Positions 6,716 to 12,112 of a stretch of 12,940 bases of DNA are shown in pieces. Below the pieces are notes generated by a model, which saw only the letters and a list, made by a program, of their open reading frames with translations, did no database searches and had not been told where the DNA came from. A program made the position numbers and the translations under genes. Positions within the stretch are counted from its first letter, which is position 1. Each line of letters opens with the position of its first letter. The stretch lies in contig JACZTW010000076.1 in NCBI GenBank assembly GCA_022573485.1, positions 1 to 12,940 on the forward strand, read 5' to 3'. Origin of the DNA: Planctomycetota bacterium. Lineage in GTDB: Bacteria; Planctomycetota; Phycisphaerae; UBA1845; CAIVHJ01.

Positions 6716-7474
6716 ATGGCCCGCAGACCCAAGAAGGCAGAAGACGGCGCTCCAGCGTGGGTGGTGACCTATGGCGACATGATGAGCCTGCTGTTGACGT
6801 TTTTTATCATCCTGGTCTCGATGAGCGAACTCAAGCAGGATCGCAAATTCCAGCGTGTGATGGAGTCATTGCGTCAGGCTTTTGGATACAAGGGCGGTAT
6901 TGGTGTTGTGCCGATCGACCAACCGCCCGATACATCGATCATCGTCAGGCTGAAGGAAATCGTGCTGCCGGACGAAGTCCTGCACATCGGCAGTGTTCAG
7001 GATAAGGGCGTTGACGGTCGCGAGGAACGTGTTGAAAGTGTGCGTAAGAGAGAGGACGTGTTTGCGGGCGACCTGCAGTTTGAACGCTTTAGTGACCAAA
7101 TGCTGCCCAGGCGGAAGGCGTTGCTTGGGCGATTTGTGGAAGAGGTTCGCGGTCGAACCAATCTGATCGAGATTGTGGGCCACACGACGCTGGAAGCTCT
7201 GCCGCCCGGCTGTCGATTCGCCACCAAGGACGATTTGGCGTTTGCTCGAGCACGAAAGGTGCGCGACGTTCTGGTCGAGCTGGGCCTGCCGCCGAAGCAG
7301 TTGCGTGTCATCAGTGCGGCCGACCACGAGCCTCTGGTCTCGCAGGCTTACACGGAAGATCGTCTGGCCCGCAATCGACGTGTCGAGGTCGTCCTCATGG
7401 AAACGCTGATCTGGGACTATGAGGGTGAGAAGCTTTCGATTGAAGAGAGAACGAATCTTAGAGAAGGAAGGTAG
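6716..7474 (+). CDS. motB: Flagellar stator protein MotB (PomB-like, OmpA-type peptidoglycan-binding domain)
   Basis: This 252-residue protein has a basic N-terminus followed by one transmembrane helix (residues 15-36, WVVTYGDMMSLLLTFFII) carrying the ion-binding aspartate D21. A linker of about 80 residues leads to an OmpA-like domain at about 120-230, with IEIVGHTT, LAFARARKVRDVL and the terminal NRRVEVVL motif. MotB anchors the MotA5B2 stator to peptidoglycan and supplies the ion-binding Asp. The usual GHTD is GHTT here (T158), so the Asp that normally contacts the peptidoglycan peptide is missing, while the matching Arg (R178) is kept. The loop after GHTT is also longer. The helix resembles PomB/MotS more than E. 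coli MotB. GAGG at about 6701-6704 serves the ATG at 6716; an ATG at 6706 is in another frame. Confidence 0.94.
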   Translation: MARRPKKAEDGAPAWVVTYGDMMSLLLTFFIILVSMSELKQDRKFQRVMESLRQAFGYKGGIGVVPIDQPPDTSIIVRLKEIVLPDEVLHIGSVQDKGVDGREERVESVRKREDVFAGDLQFERFSDQMLPRRKALLGRFVEEVRGRTNLIEIVGHTTLEALPPGCRFATKDDLAFARARKVRDVLVELGLPPKQLRVISAADHEPLVSQAYTEDRLARNRRVEVVLMETLIWDYEGEKLSIEERTNLREGR

Positions 7475-7480
7475 TCGATC

Positions 7481-8023
7481 ATGGCTGCAGAGAAAGAGCA
7501 ACGAAAAGACGAACAAAGCGAAGAAAAGGTCGTTCCATTCACGAATCGGAATCGCAACCTGCTGACGGCGGCGGTGGTGGGCGGGCTGATGTTACTGGAG
7601 GGCGTCGGCATCTTCGTCGCCGTTAAGTTCATGGGGGGCGGTCCGGATACGCTTCGGGCGGGCGACGGGACCGCTGAGGGATCCGATGCCGACGGGAAGA
7701 TGTCTTCCACCGAAGTTCGCGTGACGGATCTCATGGCCTTTAACAGCAATGGCGGGCGCGTATTCGTCTATCAGTTGAGCGTCTACGCCGAGATCGATAC
7801 CAAGGATTCATCGAGAATCAAAGATATGATCGAATCCCGCCAGAATGCCATCGACGATCGCCTCAGCAAGGTGATCCGCAGCTCGGATCCTAAGTACTTG
7901 GACGAGCCGGGTTTAGAGACATTGCGGCGACAGTTCAAGCACGAACTCGGGCAGATTCTGGGCGATGAGTCGCACATCAAAGCCATACTCTTCCCGGAGT
8001 TTAAGAAGTCACGAGCCGATTAA
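7481..8023 (+). CDS. fliL: Flagellar basal body-associated protein FliL
   Basis: This 180-residue protein starts 6 bp after motB with a strong SD (AAGGAAGG at 7464-7471, 9 nt before the ATG). A charged cytoplasmic tail of about 25 residues precedes one transmembrane helix at about 27-51. A short Gly/Asp-rich linker leads to the periplasmic FliL domain (about 75-178) with VYQLSVYAEIDTKD, a long central helix containing SRQNAIDDRLSKVI, and the closing AILFPEFKKSRAD that resembles the usual I-x-x-V-x-F-x-x-F ending. FliL rings encircle the stator and stabilise it at high load. The position between motB and the switch gene fits. A glutamate (E40) inside the membrane helix is unusual. Length is close to the family norm. 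Confidence 0.93.
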   Translation: MAAEKEQRKDEQSEEKVVPFTNRNRNLLTAAVVGGLMLLEGVGIFVAVKFMGGGPDTLRAGDGTAEGSDADGKMSSTEVRVTDLMAFNSNGGRVFVYQLSVYAEIDTKDSSRIKDMIESRQNAIDDRLSKVIRSSDPKYLDEPGLETLRRQFKHELGQILGDESHIKAILFPEFKKSRAD

Positions 8024-8086
8024 ATAGATTATCGGACAAGCGCCAGGGAGGGCGCCCCCCAGTAGCCATGGAAGGGCTGTTAACCG

Positions 8087-8878
8087 ATGTCGGATGATCA
8101 ACCCCTCAGCCAGGAGGATATCGATGCCGCGCTCGCGGAAGTGAGCGGCGGCGGAGATGAATCCACCGAACCGGAGACGAATGCCCCTGCGCCGGAATCG
8201 GATGGCAGCGCCGCAAGCAAGGGTGGTCCGATGGTTGAAGATGCCAATGCCGCGGATGAAGCGGCCTCGGCTGCACCGGCAGAGGCCGGACCCGATGCCG
8301 GCGGCGGTACCGTCGGTCAGGATGACATCGACGCCCTCCTCAATGAAATGGATCAACTGGCCGGCTCCGAGGCGAGTAGCGCGGATTCTCCGCCGAGCAC
8401 GGACGAATCGCCGGCGACGGACTCCCCTCCGGATGTTGCGGCCGGCGAACAATTGGATTCCGCGGGTCGTCCGTTCGACGCGGCAGCAGCCGAGATGGCG
8501 GCAGCCATTGCCGAGGAAGCGCCGGCCAGTGTGCCCACCGCGCCCACTCCCCCTCCGCCCGGAGCGCAGCCCATGAGCCTGCCGGATTTGGAGGCCGGTT
8601 CGGAGGCGGACGATCCGTTCAAGTCGATCGAATTGCTCAAAGATGTCGGCCTGCAAGTGAAGATCGAGCTTGGGCGCAGCCGCATGCTCATTGAGGACGT
8701 CCTCAGGCTCGGCGAAGGATCCGTCGTTGAGCTCGACAAGCTGGCGGGCGATCCCGTTGACGTGTACGTCAACGATCGGCTCGTCGCTCGCGGCGAGGTA
8801 TTGGTGCTCAACGACAATTTTTGCGTGCGTGTCAATGAGATCGTTTCAGACATCTGGAAGGATTTCCAGACCGCCTGA
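8087..8878 (+). CDS. fliN: Flagellar motor switch protein FliN with long N-terminal extension carrying two FliM-like motifs
   Basis: This 263-residue protein has a C-terminal SpoA/FliN domain (about 182-253): LLKDVGLQVKIELGRSRM, LRLGEGSVVELDKLAGDPVDVYVN and GEVLVLNDNFCVRVNEIV. FliN forms the lower C ring, binds FliH-FliI cargo and helps switch rotation. E. coli FliN has about 137 residues; here about 180 residues of acidic, Ala/Pro/Ser-rich and probably disordered sequence precede the domain. The extension contains LSQEDIDAAL (7-16) and VGQDDIDALL (76-85), both close to the LSQDEIDALL motif at the FliM N-terminus that binds phosphorylated CheY. No CheC-like middle domain is present, so this is neither FliM nor a full FliY. 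A purine-rich SD (GGAAGGG, 8070-8076) lies 10 nt before the ATG. fliM is not adjacent. Confidence 0.93.
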   Translation: MSDDQPLSQEDIDAALAEVSGGGDESTEPETNAPAPESDGSAASKGGPMVEDANAADEAASAAPAEAGPDAGGGTVGQDDIDALLNEMDQLAGSEASSADSPPSTDESPATDSPPDVAAGEQLDSAGRPFDAAAAEMAAAIAEEAPASVPTAPTPPPPGAQPMSLPDLEAGSEADDPFKSIELLKDVGLQVKIELGRSRMLIEDVLRLGEGSVVELDKLAGDPVDVYVNDRLVARGEVLVLNDNFCVRVNEIVSDIWKDFQTA

Positions 8879-8880
8879 AG

Positions 8881-8929
8881 GGATTGCGGATTGCGGATTG
8901 GGGAATGCAGAATGTGGAATGCGGAATGA
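8881..8929 (+). repeat. Heptanucleotide tandem array (GGAWTGC) between fliN and fliO
   Basis: Seven units in exact 7-nt phase fill 49 bp: GGATTGC, GGATTGC, GGATTGG, GGAATGC, AGAATGT, GGAATGC, GGAATGA. The first three share the T variant and the last four the A variant. The array begins 2 bp after the fliN stop, and its final unit contains the likely fliO ATG (8926). Because three units equal 21 nt, ATGs at 8905 and 8926 are in the same frame. Confidence 0.9.
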
Positions 8930-9672
8930 ACCATCGCGGCCTCCCAATAACATTTGACGCTCCCGGCGAGTGGCAGCACAAAGAACGGGTCGTCTGTTGC
9001 TTGGCGGCCGTTTTCGCGCTGCTCCTGCCGGCGGGCTTGTGGGCTCAGGACGCGGCGGTGGATCGGGCGGTCTTGGATGCCAATGCGCCCGCCCCGTCGA
9101 ATTTGCTGGAGCAGCAAGTTGAAGCTCCGGCCGAGGCCAAGCCCCGCCCACTCAAAAGAAGAGCCGATACTGATCGCCCGCGGGCGATCAAACAGAGCGC
9201 CGCAGCAGGAGTGCAGTGGTACCGGAACGGCTTTGTTGCGCTCGGGGCCGTGTTGCTGCTGATCGCGATTGTCGCCTGGGGCATCAAGCGCTTCGGGCCT
9301 AAAGCCCAGCTCGGAGGATCGGCGATTCGAATCTTGAGCAGGTCGCACCTGTCGCCCAAGCAGAGTTTGGCCCTGATTCGCGTGAGCGACAGAGTGATGC
9401 TGGTGGGCATCACGCCGGATCGTATCTCGCACTTGACGACTTTTGATGATCCGGTGGGCGTCGACGTCATGACGGCGAGTACGGACGCGAGCGCGATGCC
9501 GCGCGAGCCGTTCGGCGGGCTTCTGGACAGCGAGTCCATGCTCTTCGAGGTGGACGACAACTTGGAAGAGCATGCGTCCAGCGCGGATCTCGGGACGGTT
9601 CGCCAGACGCGGCGCAGCCTGAAGAGCTTGCTCGGCCGAGTGAAGACGCTGAAAAAAACGGCCCGGACCTAG
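8926..9672 (+). CDS. fliO: Flagellar biosynthetic protein FliO
   Basis: The protein has 248 residues from the chosen ATG. Residues about 21-40 form a signal-peptide-like hydrophobic stretch (VVCCLAAVFALLLPAGLWA, then QD), followed by an Ala/Pro/Glu linker. A transmembrane helix at about 101-120 (NGFVALGAVLLLIAIVAWGI) precedes the FliO domain with IRILSRSHLSPKQSLALIRV, DRVMLVGITPDRISHL. FliO is the assembly scaffold for the FliP/FliR core of the export gate. The C-terminal ~75 residues are an acidic, then basic extension ending KTLKKTART. The start is uncertain: in-frame TTG 8884, ATG 8905 and ATG 8926 all lie inside the heptad array. I prefer 8926 as it gives the least unnatural N-terminus; even so, about 20 residues precede the hydrophobic core. 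Confidence 0.85.
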   Translation: MNHRGLPITFDAPGEWQHKERVVCCLAAVFALLLPAGLWAQDAAVDRAVLDANAPAPSNLLEQQVEAPAEAKPRPLKRRADTDRPRAIKQSAAAGVQWYRNGFVALGAVLLLIAIVAWGIKRFGPKAQLGGSAIRILSRSHLSPKQSLALIRVSDRVMLVGITPDRISHLTTFDDPVGVDVMTASTDASAMPREPFGGLLDSESMLFEVDDNLEEHASSADLGTVRQTRRSLKSLLGRVKTLKKTART

Positions 9673-9704
9673 TGAATCGTCACACCTAATTCTGCGGGCT
9701 GTTC

Positions 9705-9786
9705 GCCGTGTGCCACTGCTCTTGAGCAGTGCGGAAAGCGATTGCCGCCCGTTTGCGGACACTGCTCAAGAGCAGTGGCACACGGC
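9705..9786. repeat. 27-bp perfect inverted repeat with nested hairpins (REP/BIME-like) in fliO-fliP spacer
   Basis: Bases 9705-9731 are the exact reverse complement of 9760-9786, with a 28-nt loop. Each arm contains its own 7+7 hairpin: ACTGCTC-TT-GAGCAGT on the left and its complement on the right. The DNA could therefore form one long cruciform or two short stem-loops. No T-run follows, so it does not look like an ordinary intrinsic terminator. The form is that of dispersed REP-type intergenic palindromes. Confidence 0.85.
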
Positions 9787-9804
9787 TCACAGGGCGCCAC
9801 AGCT

Positions 9805-9862
9805 GAGCCGTGGCCTTCAGGCCACGGACTGCGATCGCTGCGACCTGCGGATGGTCCGGACC
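9805..9862. repeat. Further short palindromes downstream of the large inverted repeat
   Basis: CCGTGGCC-TTCA-GGCCACGG at about 9808-9827 is a perfect 8-bp stem with a 4-nt loop. The self-complementary GCGATCGC (9831-9838) and GGTCCGGACC (9853-9862) follow. Together with the 27-bp inverted repeat these make much of the 294-bp fliO-fliP spacer palindromic. The last part (9870-9950) shows nothing I can name, and I see no credible gene in the spacer. Confidence 0.6.
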
Positions 9863-9953
9863 CTGAAGGGCCCGGCTCAAAGATATCCAAGGCCGGATTC
9901 GAAGGCACGCTAAGCGTGTAGCGTTTCGGAGAAGCGCGGATTACAAAGAGCAT

Positions 9954-9958
9954 GGAGG
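9954..9958 (+). promoter_or_regulatory. Shine-Dalgarno site deciding the fliP start
   Basis: GGAGG lies 8 nt before the ATG at 9967. It overlaps the alternative upstream ATG at 9952, which itself has only a weak AAAGAG in front. This favours 9967 as the fliP start. Confidence 0.7.
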
Positions 9959-9966
9959 CTCGACAC

Positions 9967-10770
9967 ATGCGGCTCGTAGTCGCAAGCTTGATGCTGGGAT
10001 TCTTGATCGCTCCCGTTGCGACTTTCGCACAGGAGCGCACGATTCCCGTGCAAATCGACAACCCGGCCAACATTCCCGATTTCAGCAAATTCCTGCCGCC
10101 GGCCAAGGACAGCGCGGGCGTCAGCACCACGATGCAGATCTTCGTGATCATGACGGTGCTGACCATCGTGCCTTCCATCCTGATTCTCACGACGTCGTTC
10201 GCTCGGATCATGATCGTGCTGGCGCTGATGCGCCAAGCAATGGGCGTGCCCCAACTGCCTCCGGGCCAGATCCTCATGGGCCTGTCGTTGTTCATGACCA
10301 TGCTCGTGATGGCGCCGACCTGGAACCACATCAAAGCCGAGGCGATCGACCCTTATCTCGACAATCGTTTGTCTCAACGGGAAGCCTTCGATACGAGCCT
10401 GTCGTACATGCGCGAGTTTATGCTCGCTCAAATTGAAAAGACCGAGAATGAGGCGGACATTTATCTCTTCCTGGAGCACCACCGCGGAGCCCCGATCGGG
10501 CCTGAAGAAGAAATCCTCCCCGATGACGTGCCCACCACCGTCCTCATTCCCGCGTTCATCTTGAGTGAGTTGAAGACGGCCTTCATCATGGGATTCAAGA
10601 TCTACCTGCCCTTCTTGGTGATCGACATGGTCATCGCGTCGATTCTGATTTCGATGGGCATGATGATGCTCCCGCCGGTGCTGATTTCGCTGCCTTTCAA
10701 GCTGTTGTTGTTCGTGCTGGCCGACGGCTGGCATTTGGTGGCGGGCACGCTGATCGCGAGCTTCGAATGA
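9967..10770 (+). CDS. fliP: Flagellar export gate protein FliP
   Basis: The protein has 267 residues from the ATG at 9967, selected by the GGAGG SD 8 nt upstream; an ATG at 9952 would add five residues. A cleavable-type signal peptide (LVVASLMLGFLIAPVATFA, then QE) fits FliP. The family signatures are all present: TTSFARIMIVLALMRQAMG and LPPGQILMGLSLF in the first half, then PAFILSELKTAFIMGFKIYL, PFLVIDMVIASILISMGMMM and LPPVLISLPFKLLLFVLADGW. Five FliP subunits with FliQ and FliR form the helical export gate in the MS ring. A periplasmic loop of about 90 residues separates the halves, as usual. It is preceded by the palindrome-rich 294-bp spacer, so it may depend on read-through from fliO or on its own promoter. 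Confidence 0.96.
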   Translation: MRLVVASLMLGFLIAPVATFAQERTIPVQIDNPANIPDFSKFLPPAKDSAGVSTTMQIFVIMTVLTIVPSILILTTSFARIMIVLALMRQAMGVPQLPPGQILMGLSLFMTMLVMAPTWNHIKAEAIDPYLDNRLSQREAFDTSLSYMREFMLAQIEKTENEADIYLFLEHHRGAPIGPEEEILPDDVPTTVLIPAFILSELKTAFIMGFKIYLPFLVIDMVIASILISMGMMMLPPVLISLPFKLLLFVLADGWHLVAGTLIASFE

Positions 10771-10771
10771 T

Positions 10772-10827
10772 GGGAATGGGGAACGAAATATCGAGTACGT
10801 CCTGCGAAGTACGAACTTTGGAAGTGT
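10772..10827 (+). repeat. Degenerate 7-nt-periodic array filling the fliP-fliQ spacer
   Basis: Read in 7-nt phase from 10772, the spacer gives GGGAATG, GGGAACG, AAATATC, GAGTACG, TCCTGCG, AAGTACG, AACTTTG, GAAGTGT. The units are diverged, but positions 6-7 and the purine-rich start recur. The first two units resemble the fliO array, and the AGTACG-type units resemble the reverse complement of the flgD-flgE array (CGGTACT). GGAAG at 10820-10824, inside the last units, can act as the fliQ SD. Confidence 0.5.
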
Positions 10828-10832
10828 GAGTC

Positions 10833-11084
10833 GTGGAAGTAGACGAGGCGCTGGATCTCGGGCGCGAAGCCTTTTTGCTTGCATTTACGATCGCAGCACC
10901 GATTCTAGTGATCGGTTTGCTGGTCGGGCTGACGATTGCGCTGGTGCAGGCTGTGACGCAACTGCACGAGCAGACATTGACCTTCGTCCCCAAGATTCTG
11001 GCGATGGCGGGCGCGGCTGCGTTCTTCATTCCCTGGATCACCACGCGGATGCTGGAATATGCAATACAAATGTTTGGGCAGTGA
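10833..11084 (+). CDS. fliQ: Flagellar export gate protein FliQ
   Basis: This 83-residue protein is nearly the family length (about 89). Two hydrophobic helical segments (about 11-35 and 50-72) flank the conserved polar stretch VQAVTQLHEQTLTFVPKIL, the clearest FliQ signature. FliQ packs around the FliP/FliR core of the export gate. The start is GTG at 10833, with GGAAG at 10820-10824 spaced 8 nt upstream. No ATG is available before the first helix. The gene lies in the standard fliP-fliQ-fliR order. Confidence 0.94.
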   Translation: MEVDEALDLGREAFLLAFTIAAPILVIGLLVGLTIALVQAVTQLHEQTLTFVPKILAMAGAAAFFIPWITTRMLEYAIQMFGQ

Positions 11085-11103
11085 TCCGAGCCCGGAATTT
11101 GGG

Positions 11104-11266
11104 CCACTAAGGCACCAAGACACGAAGAAGAGAAATGAAGAATGAAGAACAGAGAATGAAGAACGGGGGAGCCATGGCAAAGTTTGGGATTGTTTTCTTG
11201 ATGTGGAAGCAGTTTCTCCTTTTTCCATTCTCCATTTCTCTTCTTCGTGCCTTTGTGTCTTCGTGG
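11104..11266. repeat. Imperfect inverted repeat of short-period sequence in fliQ-fliR spacer
   Basis: The left arm reads in 8-nt units CCACTAAG, GCACCAAG, ACACGAAG (11104-11127), then AAGAGAA and 7-nt units of GAATGAA type (about 11133-11167). The right arm, read on the other strand from 11266 back to about 11214, gives CCACGAAG, ACACAAAG, GCACGAAG, AAGAGAAA, then TGGAGAA/TGGAAAA units. A run of 17 nt (CACGAAGAAGAGAAATG) is identical between the arms. The centre (about 11168-11213) is unique sequence. Nearly the whole 229-bp spacer is made of this structure. It could be two insertions of one repeat in opposite orientation, or a miniature element. Confidence 0.8.
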
Positions 11267-11313
11267 CAAAAAGACGTGAGAAATACGGGCTCGTGACGGA
11301 GTGATCATCCACG

Positions 11314-12093
11314 GTGTATCCGACGTCGCTGATCGAGCTGAGCTTGGTGCTGCCTTCCTTCCTGCTGGTCGCTACGCGGGTGTCGGGCATGATGATTACG
11401 GCGCCTCTGCTCGGCAGCGCTGCCATTCCGGCTCGGCTGAAGGCGGGGATCGTGTTGGCTATTTCGGTGACGCTCTTTCCGGGCATCGCACCGACCCTCC
11501 CCGCGGAGTTGAGCTTGTCGGTGGTGCTTTCGGGTTTGGTCGGCGAGTTGATGATTGGTCTGATCATCGGCATCAGTCTGAGCTTGATTCTTCTGGCCGC
11601 TCAAATGACCGGCATGATCGTCGGTCAGCAAGCGGGCTTGGCGCTGGCCAGTGCCTTCGATCCCGCGACGCAGACCCGATCTTCGGTCATCGGGCAGGTC
11701 TACTTCCTGACGGCGACCGCCCTGTTTCTGCTGATGGACGGGCATCGGGCCATGGTGCAGGCCTTGATGGATAGCTTTCAGGCTGTGCCGGTCATGACTT
11801 TCAATGTGCAGGAGTCGACGGTCACGCTCATATCGGAGTTGATGATGAGTTCACTGACGCTGGCCCTGCGGCTGGCAGCTCCGATGGTCATCGCCCTGTT
11901 GCTCGCCAAGGCGGGGCTCGGGTTTCTGTCCCGAACCATGCCGCAGCTCCACATTCTGTCGGTGGGGTTTGCGATTTTCGTGGGCATCGGCATGTTGCTA
12001 TCCGGCTGGCAGATAGACAATCTCTACGACGTGCTGTGGATCCACGTGGACGAGGCGTTCGACTTGATCAACGACTTGATCGGGCTTCAATAG
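11314..12093 (+). CDS. fliR: Flagellar export gate protein FliR
   Basis: This 259-residue multi-helix membrane protein matches the usual family length. Recognisable parts are the N-terminal ATRVSGMMITAPLLG with PARLKAGI, the GELMIGLIIGISLSLIL and MTGMIVGQQAGLALASAFDP segments, FLLMDGHRAMVQAL, and the C-terminal AAPMVIALLLAKAGLGFLSR with TMPQLHILSVGF. FliR provides the single subunit that completes the FliP5-FliQ4-FliR1 gate. The start is GTG at 11314: an in-frame TGA at 11302 rules out anything further upstream, and GGAG at about 11298-11301 provides a somewhat distant SD (12 nt). flhB follows after 19 bp. A virulence-type SctT is excluded by context. Confidence 0.95.
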   Translation: MYPTSLIELSLVLPSFLLVATRVSGMMITAPLLGSAAIPARLKAGIVLAISVTLFPGIAPTLPAELSLSVVLSGLVGELMIGLIIGISLSLILLAAQMTGMIVGQQAGLALASAFDPATQTRSSVIGQVYFLTATALFLLMDGHRAMVQALMDSFQAVPVMTFNVQESTVTLISELMMSSLTLALRLAAPMVIALLLAKAGLGFLSRTMPQLHILSVGFAIFVGIGMLLSGWQIDNLYDVLWIHVDEAFDLINDLIGLQ

Positions 12094-12099
12094 TTCAAC

Positions 12100-12103
12100 G
12101 GAG
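12100..12103 (+). promoter_or_regulatory. Shine-Dalgarno site supporting the TTG start of flhB
   Basis: GGAG lies 9 nt before TTG at 12113. The nearby ATG at 12106 is out of frame with FlhB, and an in-frame TGA occurs at 12104, so TTG is the only start that keeps the conserved N-terminus. Confidence 0.75.
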
Positions 12104-12112
12104 TGATGCGGT

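Noticed and set aside
8040..8055. GCGCC...GGCGC hairpin between fliL and fliN as a terminator
   Set aside because: Only a 5-bp stem with no T-run after it, inside a compact gene cluster; probably chance in GC-rich sequence.
8881..8929. CRISPR-like array
   Set aside because: Units are 7 nt in direct tandem without spacers, and no cas genes are nearby.
8353..9762. 469-codon open frame on the - strand opposite fliN and fliO
   Set aside because: It lies antisense to two recognisable flagellar genes, is low in complexity (Arg/Ser/Pro-rich) and matches no family I recognise; long antisense frames are common in GC-rich DNA.
9831..9838. GCGATCGC octamer, identical to the cyanobacterial HIP1 repeat
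   Set aside because: A single occurrence in a palindrome-rich spacer; nothing else suggests a cyanobacterium.
9710..9913. 67-codon + strand frame in the fliO-fliP spacer
   Set aside because: It runs through the palindromes, so its sequence is explained by the repeats; no SD and no family resemblance.
9910..10884. 324-codon open frame on the - strand opposite fliP
   Set aside because: His/Arg/Gln-rich translation typical of the complement of a membrane-protein gene; fliP on the + strand has clear family motifs.
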